Assembly: GCF_050971785.1 (NCBI RefSeq)
Contig: NZ_JBPCCU010000005.1
Span: 62,001-126,000, forward strand
DNA length: 64,000 nt
From: Actinomadura_E scrupuli
GTDB taxonomy: Bacteria; Actinomycetota; Actinomycetes; Streptosporangiales; Streptosporangiaceae
Direction: 5' to 3'
Numbering within the stretch: the first letter of the stretch is position 1; every line of letters starts with the position of its first letter. Below are positions 17,766 through 28,811 of the stretch, piece by piece. Both the position numbers and the translations under genes were made by a program. A model generated the notes under the pieces. That model saw nothing but the letters and a program-made list of their open reading frames with translations. It was not told where the DNA came from and searched no databases.

Positions 17766-18797
17766 ATGGGAGTGATGGAGGTTGACCGGGTGCACATTCC
17801 CCCGGCCGGGGCAGGGCCCCGGACGTCCGGTGTGATCCGCGGGCGTCCATGGACAGATCCGGTACTCGATGAGGCGATCGACGCCGTACGCGATCGCTAC
17901 CTGAGGGTGGCCGTGGCCGCCCTCGCGGAGACTCGGCACGACCCGGAGCTGCGTTCGCTGCGGGTCGAGGCGCTGGCCAAGGCCGCCATCGGCCTGAGCC
18001 ACGGGATCGAGTCGCTCCTGCAGGCCGATCCCGGCAATCCCGACCTGTGGCTCTGGCTGGGGCGGACCCGGGTGGAGGAGGCCTGGGGGATCAGGCCTGC
18101 GCCGCGCGGGCGTGCCGTGCAGGCCGCCGCCTACAAGGCGTTCTCCAAGATGATGCAGTCGGCCCGCGACCCCCTCATGCGCGCGGCCGAGCGGCTGCCC
18201 GACGACCCGGTGCCGTGGGAGAGCATGATGTGGGTCGGTCTCGCCCTGGAGTTCGAGCCCGAGGACAAGGAGATGCTCTGGCGGCAGGCCGAGCGGCGCT
18301 GCCCCACGTTGTACGGGGCGCACGTGGTCAGGGTGCTCTCGCTGTCGCCGCAGTGGGGCGGGCTGGCGGAGGCGATGTTCGACTTCGCCCGGCTGTCGAT
18401 GAGCATGGCCGCCAGGGAGGACCCGAGGGCGGCCCTGATTCCGCTGGCCTATTTCGAATTCTTCGTCCAGGAACGTTCCGGGATCATCCGCGGTGCGTCC
18501 TCCTGGTTCTCCGACCAGGAGATCCGTGACGTCGAGTCCGCCGCGCGCGGGTGGTTCTCGGGCGTCGCGGGGCGCGGCGGGCCGGGCGACCCCCGGCGCC
18601 CGCGACCGCATCCCCGCACGATCGAGGCGCACAACCTGTTCGGTGCGGCGTTCCATCTCGGCGACGCGCGGCGGCCGGCCCGCCAGCACCTGAACCGCAC
18701 CAACGGCCGCCCGAGCCGGTTGCCCTGGACCTACCTGGGAGGCAACGAAGTCGATCAGTACACCAAGGCGTGCCGCCAGCTCAATCTCCACGGCTGA
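17766..18797 (+). CDS. Conserved hypothetical protein (helical repeat-like)
   Basis: 343 residues. It looks like a TPR-like alpha-helical protein: ALAKAAIGLSHGIESLLQADPGNPDLWLWLGRTRVEEAWG, MRAAERLPDDPVPWESMMWVGLALEFEPEDKEMLWRQAERRCP and QWGGLAEAMFDFARLSMSMA are quoted only as positions of helix pairs (about residues 60-110, 135-185, 195-225). These actinobacterial proteins resemble DUF4034-type architectures but I am not sure of the family. No signal peptide or membrane helix. A TAGGCT box 8 nt before the ATG suggests a near-leaderless promoter. Function unknown. Confidence 0.75.
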   Translation: MGVMEVDRVHIPPAGAGPRTSGVIRGRPWTDPVLDEAIDAVRDRYLRVAVAALAETRHDPELRSLRVEALAKAAIGLSHGIESLLQADPGNPDLWLWLGRTRVEEAWGIRPAPRGRAVQAAAYKAFSKMMQSARDPLMRAAERLPDDPVPWESMMWVGLALEFEPEDKEMLWRQAERRCPTLYGAHVVRVLSLSPQWGGLAEAMFDFARLSMSMAAREDPRAALIPLAYFEFFVQERSGIIRGASSWFSDQEIRDVESAARGWFSGVAGRGGPGDPRRPRPHPRTIEAHNLFGAAFHLGDARRPARQHLNRTNGRPSRLPWTYLGGNEVDQYTKACRQLNLHG

Positions 18798-18899
18798 TCC
18801 TGACCGGCCGCCGCTCCCTGACCGGGGCGGCTCCCGCGCGGGAACGCGTGTGACCACGGGGGTCGCTCCGTCCTGTGCCCGGACGGCGACGGAGAGTGC

Positions 18900-19682
18900 C
18901 TACTCGGTGACGACGATGCCGGCCGTCCAGGTGCCATCGGCCCGCGCCGGCTCTTCCAGCTCCACGACGTGCCCCAGGTCGCTCAGCACCTTCGCCAGCT
19001 GCGACGGTGACCGCGGCTCCGCTCCGCTCACGAGGAGATCCCGGGCGATCACGCCCCGCGTGGCCTTGGCCATATGGCTCACCACGGACCGTTCGACCAC
19101 ACCGCCGGCGACCCGCTCCCGTACGACCCGTACCGCCACCGTCGGACCGGCCGGCCGCCACGCCGCCGCATAGGGCGCCGAGCGCATGTCCACGATCAGC
19201 CGGTCGTCGGCCTCTGCCCGCAGGTGCCGGCTCAGCGCGGGCCTCCACACGGCCGCCAGCGCGCCGAGCGGCGGCAGGCTCACCCCCATGGCCAGCCGGT
19301 AGGGCGGCACCCGGTCGTCGATGCGCAGCGCCCCCCAGAGACCGGAGAAGATCAGGATGCTCGAGGCCGCGCGCTCGCGCGCCTCCCGGTCGAGGGCGCC
19401 CAGGCCCAGGTTGTCGTACAGCACCCCGGTGTAGAGATCGGCGGCGCTCAGGGTGGGCGCTGCGCGGAGGGTACGGTTCCGTACCACCGCGTCGGCCTGG
19501 CCGGGGGAGAGCCCCAGGACCTGGCGGGCCGTCTCCTGCGGCCCTTTGCAGAGCGCGACGAGCGCTCTCAGGACGCGTCTGCGCACCGGGCCCAGCCGGG
19601 GGTGGGCGAGCGCGTCCACGTCCAGCGGCGGCCCGTCTCCGCCGGGGGCCTTGCCCTCGGACGGCGGCAAAAGGATCAGCAT
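18900..19682 (-). CDS. yaaA: Peroxide stress protein YaaA family (DUF328)
   Basis: 260 residues starting MLILLPPSEGKAPGG, the family signature, followed by LYTGVLYDNLGLGALD, ILIFSGLWGALRIDDRVPPYRL and DMRSAPYAAAW. YaaA proteins bind DNA and limit iron-dependent oxidative damage in E. coli; whether this holds for the actinobacterial members is untested. The start at ATG 19682 is set by the conserved MLILLPPSEGK; the open frame extends 15 codons further upstream without a family match. Single gene on the minus strand, 102 bases from the convergent hypothetical gene. Confidence 0.9.
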   Translation of the reverse strand: MLILLPPSEGKAPGGDGPPLDVDALAHPRLGPVRRRVLRALVALCKGPQETARQVLGLSPGQADAVVRNRTLRAAPTLSAADLYTGVLYDNLGLGALDREARERAASSILIFSGLWGALRIDDRVPPYRLAMGVSLPPLGALAAVWRPALSRHLRAEADDRLIVDMRSAPYAAAWRPAGPTVAVRVVRERVAGGVVERSVVSHMAKATRGVIARDLLVSGAEPRSPSQLAKVLSDLGHVVELEEPARADGTWTAGIVVTE

Positions 19683-19705
19683 GGTCCCGCGGTCACTCTC
19701 CACCT

Positions 19706-19770
19706 GAGCACGCCGTATCGAACGCACGCGACGGCGGCCACCGTCTCCGGTGACCGCCGTCGGCGTGCTC
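19706..19770 (-). terminator. Nested hairpin between DUF7455 and yaaA genes
   Basis: Inner stem of 14 bp (19729-19742 with 19749-19762, one G-U) and outer arms GAGCACGCC (19706-19714) with GGCGTGCTC (19762-19770). It lies downstream of the minus-strand DUF7455 gene and upstream of yaaA, with no U-run. Likely a transcription terminator. Confidence 0.6.
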
Positions 19771-19801
19771 TGCGATTATGTAGGGGTCGTTCGAGTCACC
19801 G

Positions 19802-20026
19802 TCAGTCGTCGACGACAGCGGTGGGGGTTTCGATCAACCGATCGGTCTCGTCATGGATGTCCGCCCCGTTAGAGCGAAGCGCCTCACTGAATTTGCGTCC
19901 GTGGTGGGCGCAGAACAGAAGGTCGCCGCCGCCCGTAAGGACTGCACGGACATACGCCTGGGCACCGCAACGGTCGCATCTGTCTGCGGCCGTCATCGGC
20001 TTGGATGGGGCAAGGGCTCCAGTCAC
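19802..20026 (-). CDS. DUF7455 zinc-ribbon-like protein
   Basis: 74 residues. Two CxxC/CxxH-like clusters, DRCDRCGAQAYVR and FCAHHGRK, form a probable zinc site. GTG 20026 is chosen because a GAGGAAGG ribosome site precedes it and the peptide then starts VTGALAPSKPMTAADRCDRC, as in homologues from other actinobacteria. It sits between the sigma factor region and topoisomerase IV, the same place as in Streptomyces. Function unknown; size and zinc site suggest an RNA polymerase or nucleic-acid-associated factor, which is inference. Confidence 0.85.
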   Translation of the reverse strand: MTGALAPSKPMTAADRCDRCGAQAYVRAVLTGGGDLLFCAHHGRKFSEALRSNGADIHDETDRLIETPTAVVDD

Positions 20027-20172
20027 GGCACCTTCCTCGTCTCGGGGTCGGTACTTAGGACAACATCTAACCCGACCTGGGCGTTCCCAACCTGCATACG
20101 CGTACGCCCAGAGCGGAATGCCCCAGTAAGTGACAGAAGTCACGTCAGGGCTTCTATCCCCTGGCAGTGGTA

Positions 20173-21237
20173 TCAGGTGTCGTCCCAGCGGAACAACCTC
20201 ATGGCCACCAGTGTCGCCACCAGGGCTATCCCGAGGAGCACCCCGATCTGGGGAAGGGCCGACGCGGGGCCCAGACCGCGCCCCATGACATTGAGCATGC
20301 CCTCGTTGAGGTAGCGGAGCGGTACGGCGTACGAGAGCGTCTGGAGCCAGCTGGGGGCGCTGTCGAGCGGGAAGAACGAGCCGCCCAGGAAGACCATCGG
20401 GAAAATGATCATCTGGATCAGGGTCTGGGCGGAGTCCTGGGTCTTGGCCGAGGCCCCGACCACCATCCCGATGGCCAGGAACGCCAGCACCCCGGCCAGG
20501 ACGACCGGGATCGACATCCACCAGCTGCCCGCCAGTCTGAGCCCGAAGACGGGCAACTGGGCGACGGCCAGGAACACCGCCGTCTGGATCAGCGCCACGC
20601 CGAGGCTGACCGCCACCCGGGCGGCGAAGACGTTGCGGATGGGCACCGGGGACAGCTGCAGGCGGCGCAGGATGCCCTTGGTCCGCCAGGTCACCAGCGT
20701 CTGGGCGGCCCCGAACATCGCGGCCGACGACAGCGCCCAGCCCAGCATCCCCGGGGTGATGAACTGGATGGCCTTCAGCGAGGTGTCCTCGACCTGCCGG
20801 GTCGCCAGCGTGTAGGCGGGGGGCTTGCCGGTCGCCTCCAGATTGGCCCGCTCCACCAGCGAGTTGATGATCCCCTGGGCGGTGCCGGCCTTCACCCGGT
20901 CCGCCGCCGAGTAGTGCACGACCAGCTGGGCGCCCTGCTGCTCGACGGCCGCGTCGTCGTCGCCCTTGCCGACCTTCTTCAGGGCGGCGTCCCGGTCGCC
21001 GACCTTGGTGATCGTCATGACCTTGCCGATCCCGGCCGGATCCTGGGCCAGGGCCCGGTCCAGCACCGGCACCGGGCCGACCTCGAGCACCTCGATCTTC
21101 GAGGTGCTCACGCTCCCGAAGATGCCGCCGAAGACCACCAGGAACATCAGGGGGAAGAGGATCGAGAAGAACATCGCCCGCTTGTCCCGGCGGAAGCTCA
21201 GGAACATGGCATGGGCGAGGCTGCCGAGACCGCTCAC
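20173..21237 (-). CDS. ABC-2 type transporter permease
   Basis: 354 residues beginning at GTG 21237, which overlaps the ATPase stop (GTGA). One N-terminal helix (AMFFSILFPLMFLVVFGGIFG) is followed by a ~130-residue extracytoplasmic segment (residues ~45-165), then five helices in the ABC-2 core, with the signature FPMVFLGGSFFPLDSAPSWLQ. This is the exporter topology of drug or lipid ABC-2 systems with a large external loop. It works with the coupled ATPase. Substrate unknown; related exporters often confer drug tolerance. Confidence 0.9.
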   Translation of the reverse strand: MSGLGSLAHAMFLSFRRDKRAMFFSILFPLMFLVVFGGIFGSVSTSKIEVLEVGPVPVLDRALAQDPAGIGKVMTITKVGDRDAALKKVGKGDDDAAVEQQGAQLVVHYSAADRVKAGTAQGIINSLVERANLEATGKPPAYTLATRQVEDTSLKAIQFITPGMLGWALSSAAMFGAAQTLVTWRTKGILRRLQLSPVPIRNVFAARVAVSLGVALIQTAVFLAVAQLPVFGLRLAGSWWMSIPVVLAGVLAFLAIGMVVGASAKTQDSAQTLIQMIIFPMVFLGGSFFPLDSAPSWLQTLSYAVPLRYLNEGMLNVMGRGLGPASALPQIGVLLGIALVATLVAMRLFRWDDT

Positions 21238-22136
21238 GCGCGGTACTCCCGTCCGGTCAGGGTGAGGAAGACGTCCTCGAGCGTGGCGCCGCGGACCTGC
21301 AGGCCCGCCAGGGCCTCCCGCCCGGCGAGCGCCGTGATGGCCGGCGCGGGGTCGTGTGTGGTGATCGTCAACGACACGCCGTCGTCGGAGACCTGCTCCG
21401 CGGCGGGGAGCGCGCGGGCGTCGGACTCGCTGAGCGCGCCGCTGGGCAGGCTGATCCGCACGGCCGCGTTCAGCTCGCGCACCAGCGTGGCGGGCGGGCC
21501 GAGCCGCAGGATCCTGCCCGCGTCCATGATGGCCACCCGGTCGCACAGGAGCTCGGCCTCGTCCATGTAGTGCGTGGTCAGGACGACCGTGCGGCCCTCG
21601 GTGTTGATCTCCCGCAGCACGTCCCAGAGGTTGCGGCGGGCCTGCGGGTCCAGCGCCGCGCTGGGCTCGTCCAGGAAGAGCAGCTCGGGCTCGTGCACCA
21701 GCGCGCAGGCGATCGACAGCCGCTGCGCCTGGCCGCCGGACAGACGCTCCACCTGGACGTCGGCCTTGTCGGCCAGGCCCACGGTCTCCAGCATCGCGTC
21801 GGCCTTCTTCCCGGGCACCCCGTAGAGCGATCCGAAGGTCCGCAGCTGCTCCCGGGCGGTGAGCCGCTCGAAGAACGAGGTGGACTGCAGCTGGACGCCG
21901 ATCCGGGGCAGGAGCGCGGGATTGCGCGGCCAGGGCGGCAGGCCCAGCACCGACACGGTCCCCTCGTCGGCCTCGCGCAGCCCCTCGATGATCTCCAGGG
22001 TGGTGGTCTTCCCGGCGCCGTTGGGGCCGAGGATGCCGAAGAACTCTCCCGCTTCGACCTGGAAGGACACGCCGTCGACCGCGTTCACCTTCCCGTATCG
22101 TTTTCGCAGGTCCTCGACCACGATCGTTTTTGACAT
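21234..22136 (-). CDS. ABC transporter ATP-binding protein
   Basis: 300 residues starting MSKTIVVEDLRKRYG. Walker A GPNGAGKTTT (~residues 38-47), Q-loop region, signature LSGGQAQRLSIACAL, Walker B LLFLDEPSAALDP and H-loop TTHYMDEAE are all intact. A ~80-residue C-terminal extension (AAVRISLPSG ... LEDVFLTLTGREYRA) is typical of DrrA-type exporters. The stop overlaps the permease GTG by 4 nt. Its start is divergent from the topoisomerase gene, with 167 bases between. Confidence 0.93.
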   Translation of the reverse strand: MSKTIVVEDLRKRYGKVNAVDGVSFQVEAGEFFGILGPNGAGKTTTLEIIEGLREADEGTVSVLGLPPWPRNPALLPRIGVQLQSTSFFERLTAREQLRTFGSLYGVPGKKADAMLETVGLADKADVQVERLSGGQAQRLSIACALVHEPELLFLDEPSAALDPQARRNLWDVLREINTEGRTVVLTTHYMDEAELLCDRVAIMDAGRILRLGPPATLVRELNAAVRISLPSGALSESDARALPAAEQVSDDGVSLTITTHDPAPAITALAGREALAGLQVRGATLEDVFLTLTGREYRA

Positions 22137-22303
22137 GGCGGACACACTAGAACGGACCGGGCACACGCACACCAACCGACCGGTGGACCTCAAAGTCCAC
22201 CCGGACGGCGCTCCCGGCACCGAAACGGCGAGCCTGCGGGTGAATTGTCTTCGGTCACGGGTACGCTGCCGAGCGAATGTTCTACCCCCGAGGAGCTCAA
22301 CCC

Positions 22304-24391
<2,088 letters not shown>

Positions 24392-24395
24392 GCCC

Positions 24396-24413
24396 CTCCA
24401 CCCCGGGGTGGAG
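24396..24413 (+). terminator. Palindrome after parE stop
   Basis: CTCCACCCCGGGGTGGAG is a perfect 18-bp palindrome starting 4 bases after the stop codon. As RNA it can form a tight hairpin, without a U-run. A terminator or mRNA 3' end is likely. Confidence 0.6.
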
Positions 24414-24473
24414 AGCGCGAACTCCATCCCCGCGGTGGTCCCGCCCGGTCCCGGCGCGGGTTACCGTCCACGG

Positions 24474-25586
24474 GTGAGGTTCGTCAGTGTCACCGGCCGC
24501 GGGAGACCGCCGCTGCGCCTGCTGGGCGTCGCGGTGCTCGTCGCCTGGGCCGTCGGCGGTTATCTGGCGGGCACCCTCCAGTCGGTCTCGCACACCACCG
24601 GCAACGGCACTCGCGGCGCCGTCTGGTTGCTCAACCTGGCCGGTTTCCTGGCGGTCGCGACGGTCATCCGGGCCCGGTGCCGGCTCGGCCGGTGGGTGCC
24701 CTGGCTCCTCACCGGAGCGGTCGCGGCCGCGCTCCTGCTCCTGGTCATCGTGCCCGGCGGCCCGTCGATCGCCCTGGCCTACCTCGCGGTCGGGGTGGCC
24801 GCCGCCAGCCTGCCGCTGCGCTGGGGGGCCGGGCTGGCGGCGCTCGGGATCGCCGGTGTGCTGATGGCCGGGTACGTCACCGAGTCGCGTCTCGACATCT
24901 GGTCGGCCATCGGATTCGCGGGAGTGTTCTTCGCCGGGATGACCGCCCGGGAGCGCGACGCGCTGCGCGAGTCCCAGGCGCGCAACGAGGTGCTCGCCGA
25001 CCGGGCGCACCTGGCCAGGGAGATCCACGACATCCTCGCCCACTCGCTGTCCGCCCAGATCGTGCACCTGGAGGGCGCCCGCCTCCTGCTGGCCGGAGAC
25101 GGCGGCCGGGAGCAGATCCTCGAACGGGTCGAGTCGGCCCAGCGGTTGGCCAGATCGGGCCTGGAGGAGACCCGCCGGGCCCTGGCCACGCTCCGCGGCG
25201 AGATCCCGCCGCCGGAGGAGGCCCTGGCCGAGCTCGCGGAGGAGTTCCGGGCGGCGACCGGGCGGCCCTGCGACGTCGAGATCACCGGCCCCTGCCGGGA
25301 GCTGACCCCCGAGGCCCGGCTGGCGGTCGTCCGGACGGCCCAGGAGGCGCTCACCAACGTGCGCAGGCACGCCCCCGGCGCCCGCGCGCTCGTACGGCTG
25401 CGCTACCGGGACGCGGACGTGGAGCTGGACATGACCGACGACGGCGGCTCCGGGCACGCCGAGCGGTCCCCGGGGTCCGGATACGGGCTGGTCGGGATGC
25501 GCGAGCGGGCCGAGCTGATCGGTGGCACGCTGGAGTCGGGCCGGGCCGGAGGCGGATTCCGGGTGATCCTGCGAGTTCCGGCGTGA
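24474..25586 (+). CDS. Sensor histidine kinase, NarL/DesK type
   Basis: 370 residues from GTG 24474. A TACCGT box ends 6 nt before this codon, which suggests a leaderless transcript and argues against the upstream ATG at 24408. The N-terminal third has about five transmembrane helices. The HisKA_3 helix ERAHLAREIHDILAHSLSAQ carries His185, and the HATPase domain has AQEALTNVRRHAPGA and DDGGSG ... GYGLVGMRERAELIGG. It overlaps the following regulator gene (stop TGA within GTGA). No transporter gene is adjacent on this strand, so the target is open. Confidence 0.9.
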   Translation: MRFVSVTGRGRPPLRLLGVAVLVAWAVGGYLAGTLQSVSHTTGNGTRGAVWLLNLAGFLAVATVIRARCRLGRWVPWLLTGAVAAALLLLVIVPGGPSIALAYLAVGVAAASLPLRWGAGLAALGIAGVLMAGYVTESRLDIWSAIGFAGVFFAGMTARERDALRESQARNEVLADRAHLAREIHDILAHSLSAQIVHLEGARLLLAGDGGREQILERVESAQRLARSGLEETRRALATLRGEIPPPEEALAELAEEFRAATGRPCDVEITGPCRELTPEARLAVVRTAQEALTNVRRHAPGARALVRLRYRDADVELDMTDDGGSGHAERSPGSGYGLVGMRERAELIGGTLESGRAGGGFRVILRVPA

Positions 25587-26239
25587 CAGTGACCCGGGTG
25601 GTGGTCGCCGACGACCAGACGGTCGTACGAGAAGGTCTGGCGCTGTTGCTGGGGCTCCTGCCCGGCATCGAGGTCGTCGGGGTCGCCGGCGACGGGGAGC
25701 AGGCGATCGAGCAGGTCGCCCTGCACCGGCCCGACGTGGTGCTGATGGACCTGCGCATGCCGCGGATGGACGGAGTGGAGGCGACCCGCCGGATCCGCAG
25801 CGGCGATCCGGGCGTGCAGGTCGTGGTGCTGACCACCTACGCCGACGATGAATCGGTCTTCGCCGCCCTGCGGGCCGGCGCCCGGGGATTCCTCACCAAG
25901 GACGCCGGCGCGGAGGAGATCGCCCAGGCGATCGCGGCCGTACGGGAGGGCGAGGCCCAGCTCGACCCCTCCGTACAGCTCCGGCTGGTCGAGGCCCTCA
26001 CGTCCGCCGAGCCGCCCCGGGGGCGCGGTGCCCTCCCGGACGGGCTCACCAAGCGCGAGGGGCAGGTGCTGGGGCTGATCGCGCAGGGACGCTCCAACGC
26101 GGAGATCGCCCGTGAGCTGTTCATCTCCGAGGCCACGGTGAAGACCCACATCAACAACCTGTTCGCCAAGGCCGCCCTGCGGGACCGGGCCCAGGCGGTG
26201 GCGTACGCCTTCCGGCACGGCTTCGCGTCGCCCGGGTAA
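25583..26239 (+). CDS. Response regulator, NarL family
   Basis: 218 residues with receiver domain (Asp10/Asp11, phospho-acceptor Asp56 in VVLMDLRMPRMDG, Lys in LTKDAG) and a LuxR helix-turn-helix (LTKREGQVLGLIAQGRSNAEIARELFIS followed by EATVKTHINNL). It overlaps the kinase gene by 4 nt, so the pair is translationally coupled. Unlike the regulators at 1809 and 37075 it has the common TVKTHINNLFAK recognition helix and therefore probably binds different DNA. Confidence 0.92.
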   Translation: MTVTRVVVADDQTVVREGLALLLGLLPGIEVVGVAGDGEQAIEQVALHRPDVVLMDLRMPRMDGVEATRRIRSGDPGVQVVVLTTYADDESVFAALRAGARGFLTKDAGAEEIAQAIAAVREGEAQLDPSVQLRLVEALTSAEPPRGRGALPDGLTKREGQVLGLIAQGRSNAEIARELFISEATVKTHINNLFAKAALRDRAQAVAYAFRHGFASPG

Positions 26240-26391
26240 CGGCGGCCGCCCACGGGCCCGGGAGCGGCCAAGAGCGCACCTGGAACCGGTCAAAGCGGTG
26301 AGCCCCCGCGACGGCGCGGTCATGATGTAGTCGCCCGGTCACCGATGGGAGCGGGCCCTACGTCGCCCCTACGTCTTGGAGAGGACCCGGC

Positions 26392-26733
26392 GTGCACAGG
26401 ACCAGAATGATGGCCGAGTATCTGCGGTCGTGCGCCCGGTGGCGGCTGGACCGCGCGGACGAGCTGGACGGCGGCGGCAACGCCCGCTCGGCCCTCGGCC
26501 TGCTGGACGCGGCCGTGTACGCCGAGAGCATGGACGACAGCGAACGGGTGGTCGTCCGGATGGTGGTCGCCGGGTGCTTCGCGCTGGGCCGGTTCAACCC
26601 CGGCACGGAGGGGGAGTGGATCATCCGCGGCTGGCACTACGACAACGGCCACGGCGGGCCCCTCGACCTCTTCGACGCCGTCGCCTCCGCCGCGGAACGC
26701 GGCCTGGTCCCGGCCCCGCGGGTCCGGGCCTGA
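26392..26733 (+). CDS. Hypothetical protein
   Basis: 113 residues from GTG 26392 behind a GGAGAGG site. Helical N-terminus (MAEYLRSCARWRLDRADELD, then SALGLLDAAVYAESMDDSERVVVRMVVAGCFALGRF, positions about 7-65) and a Gly/Asn-rich end (WIIRGWHYDNGHGGPLDLF). No recognised motif. Convergent with the thioredoxin-like gene, with about 30 bases between the stops that include a 12-bp GGCCCGCGGGCC palindrome. Confidence 0.6.
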   Translation: MHRTRMMAEYLRSCARWRLDRADELDGGGNARSALGLLDAAVYAESMDDSERVVVRMVVAGCFALGRFNPGTEGEWIIRGWHYDNGHGGPLDLFDAVASAAERGLVPAPRVRA

Positions 26734-26763
26734 CCGGCTCGCCCGGCCCGGCCCGCGGGCCCG

Positions 26764-27330
26764 TCAGAAGGGGTCGTTGCCGGGCTTCCACTTGATGCCG
26801 CACCCCATGCTGGGGGTGTGCGGCTCGGGTACGGGCTCGCCCGCCAGCACCAGATCGATCGCGGCCCGCAGCGTCGCGCCGTCGGCGGGAAGATCGTTCC
26901 TCGGCCGGGCCGCGTCGAACTCGCCCCGGTAGGCGAGCCGCCGCTGCGCGTCGTACAGGAAGAAGTCCGGGGTGCAGGCGGCCTTGTAGGCCTGTGCCAC
27001 CCGCTGGGTCTCGTCGATCACGTACGGGAACGTGAACCCCGCGCGCTCGGCCTGCTCGGCCAGATGAGCGGCGTCGTCGTCGGGATAGTTCACGACGTCG
27101 TTGCTGCCGACCCCGACGGTGGCGAGCCCCCGCTCCCGGTACGACGCGGTCACCGAGCCGAGACCGGCCTCGATGCGGCGTACGTAGGGGCAGTGGTTGG
27201 ACAGGAAGATCACCAACAGGGCCGGTGCTCCGTCGAAATCGCTCAACGACACCTTGCGGCCGTCGATGGACGGCAGAGTGAACTCGGGTGCGGCGGTCCC
27301 CAGCGGGACCATGAACGAATTGGTCGCCAT
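26764..27330 (-). CDS. Thioredoxin-fold peroxiredoxin-like protein (AhpC/TSA type)
   Basis: 188 residues. AhpC/TSA features: APEFTLPSIDGRKVSLSDFDG and the active-site loop VIFLSNHCPYVRRIEAG, in which only the first Cys of a CxxC is present (CPYV). FPYVIDETQRVAQAYKAACTPDFFLYDAQRRLAYRGE is the conserved end of this SNHCPY subfamily (positions about 95-130). Likely a redox protein acting on peroxides or protein thiols; no direct data. Start taken at ATG 27330; ATG 27339 is equally possible. Confidence 0.88.
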   Translation of the reverse strand: MATNSFMVPLGTAAPEFTLPSIDGRKVSLSDFDGAPALLVIFLSNHCPYVRRIEAGLGSVTASYRERGLATVGVGSNDVVNYPDDDAAHLAEQAERAGFTFPYVIDETQRVAQAYKAACTPDFFLYDAQRRLAYRGEFDAARPRNDLPADGATLRAAIDLVLAGEPVPEPHTPSMGCGIKWKPGNDPF

Positions 27331-27440
27331 AGAAGCCATTGTGCCCGGCGCCGTTCCGGCCTCCGGCGGCACACCGGTGCATGAACCCCCTTTCCAGGGG
27401 CAAGGGGATGAATGACAGCCACCCCTGGGAAGGAACCACG

Positions 27441-27944
27441 GTGAAGTACCTCGTACGGGAGCGGATCTTCGGCATCGGCGACGATTTCTGGATCGAGGAC
27501 GAGACCGGGCAGCGGGCCTTTTTCGTGGACGGCAAGGTGCTCCGCCTGCATCAGACCTTCGAGCTCAAGACCGGTGACGGCCAGGTCGCAGCGAAGATCC
27601 ACAAGAAGGCGATCAGCCTGCGCGACACGATGGTGATCGACCGCGACGGCGACCGGCTCGCCACGGTGCGCAAGAAGCTGATCAGCCCGTTCCGGGACCG
27701 GTTCACCGTCGAGCTGGCCGACGGCCAGGAGTGGTCCATCAAGGGCAACATCCTCGACAAGGAGTACGAGATCGAGGACGAGCGCGGATCGCTCGCCGTG
27801 ATCTCCCGCAAGTGGTTCCGTGTCCGCGACACCTACGCCGTCGAGGTCGCCCCGGACGCCGTCGACGTCGCACTCGTGCTCAGCGTGGCCGTCTGCGTGG
27901 ACGCGCTGGCCCACGGCGACGAGGATGGCAAGGGGGACGACTGA
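27441..27944 (+). CDS. LURP-one-related (Tubby-like/scramblase-fold) protein
   Basis: 167 residues from GTG 27441 behind a GGAAGGA site. The sequence shows the family's repeated beta-strand pattern: VKYLVRERIFGIGDDFWIEDETG, AFFVDGKVLRLHQTFEL, KIHKKAISLRDTMVI, EWSIKGNILDKEYEIED, AVISRKWFRVRDTYAVEV (~residues 1-155). The fold is a membrane-tethered beta-barrel in plant LOR and phospholipid scramblases; in bacteria the role is unknown. It overlaps nothing and is followed by a PAP2-type phosphatase. Confidence 0.88.
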   Translation: MKYLVRERIFGIGDDFWIEDETGQRAFFVDGKVLRLHQTFELKTGDGQVAAKIHKKAISLRDTMVIDRDGDRLATVRKKLISPFRDRFTVELADGQEWSIKGNILDKEYEIEDERGSLAVISRKWFRVRDTYAVEVAPDAVDVALVLSVAVCVDALAHGDEDGKGDD

Positions 27945-27973
27945 CCACCGGTCACCCGGCCCCGGCCAAGCGG

Positions 27974-28618
27974 ATGCCGCACAGGGTCCCGCGCGGCGCG
28001 GTGTGCGTGCCGGCGGCGGCCCTGGTGGTCATCGTCACGGCCGACGTGCTCGCGCACGGCCCGCTCACCCATCTCGACCACGTCGTGCACCGCTTCGACG
28101 CCGCCCACGTCCAGGGCGTCCGGGCGACGGCCGCGGAGACGCTCGCGGCGATCGGCCAGCGCTGGGTGCTGCTGTGCTTGATCGTCCCGCTGGCCGCCGT
28201 CGCGGGCGTCCGTACCCGGTCCTGGCGGTATCCGCTGGTGAGCGCCCTCATCGTGGCCGTCCTCTCGCTGCTCCAGACGCTGCTCAAGTCGCTGATCCCG
28301 CGGACCTACCCGGTCGGCGGCAAGGACCTGCTGTTCGAGTACGGGGACGCCTACCCCTCCGGGCACACGCTCAACGCCTTCGTCCTGGTCTGGGTGGCCC
28401 TGGAACTGCTCGTGGTCGCCGCCCCGGCCCTCGCGGTGCGGCTGCCGTCCGAGCGCCGCCTCGCGCTCGCCCTGACGACGGGCCTGGTCGCGGGGATCGG
28501 CCTGACCCTCGCCGACTACCACTGGCTGACCGACGTCCTGGCCAGCTGGGGGATCGGCCCCCTCCTGCTGGTCCCGCTCATCGCCGCCCGCCCCTTCGAC
28601 CGCCCGCAGCGGCCCTGA
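27974..28618 (+). CDS. PAP2-family membrane phosphatase
   Basis: 214 residues with five to six hydrophobic helices. PAP2 signatures: LLKSLIPRTYP (motif 1, Lys105), YPSGHTLNAF (motif 2, residues 127-136, catalytic His131), and DYHWLTDVLASW (motif 3, His183, Asp187). Such enzymes dephosphorylate lipid phosphates such as undecaprenyl pyrophosphate or phosphatidic acid at the membrane. The ATG at 27974 begins 30 bases after the LURP-one stop. The 3' end overlaps the convergent small gene by about 40 bases. Confidence 0.87.
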   Translation: MPHRVPRGAVCVPAAALVVIVTADVLAHGPLTHLDHVVHRFDAAHVQGVRATAAETLAAIGQRWVLLCLIVPLAAVAGVRTRSWRYPLVSALIVAVLSLLQTLLKSLIPRTYPVGGKDLLFEYGDAYPSGHTLNAFVLVWVALELLVVAAPALAVRLPSERRLALALTTGLVAGIGLTLADYHWLTDVLASWGIGPLLLVPLIAARPFDRPQRP

Positions 28619-28811
28619 CGATCGCGTCCGCGAGGCGCTGCGGGCGGTCCGCCTCCACCAGCCGCCCGCCGTCGACCGGGATGTACGCCCACCAGGTGCC
28701 GGTATGGCGGCCGTACCAGACCCGGACCCCGGGGAAACGGCCTTCCAGCAGCTCTGCCGGCCCCTCGGCGTCGAGACGGCGTGGCCGCGTCGATGGAGCG
28801 TCGGGAAGCAT
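28578..28811 (-). CDS. Small protein, unknown function
   Basis: 77 residues, MLPDAPSTRPRRLDAEGP, with WYGRHTGTWWAYIPVDGGRLVEAD in the middle and an Arg/Gly-rich tail. It begins at an ATG that overlaps the upstream gene's stop (ATGA), so it is coupled to it. Its 3' end overlaps the PAP2 gene on the other strand. Homology unknown; similar pairs of tiny genes sit divergent from XRE/DUF397 loci in this group of bacteria, which is an impression only. Confidence 0.55.
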   Translation of the reverse strand: MLPDAPSTRPRRLDAEGPAELLEGRFPGVRVWYGRHTGTWWAYIPVDGGRLVEADRPQRLADAIVRAAAGGRRGGRR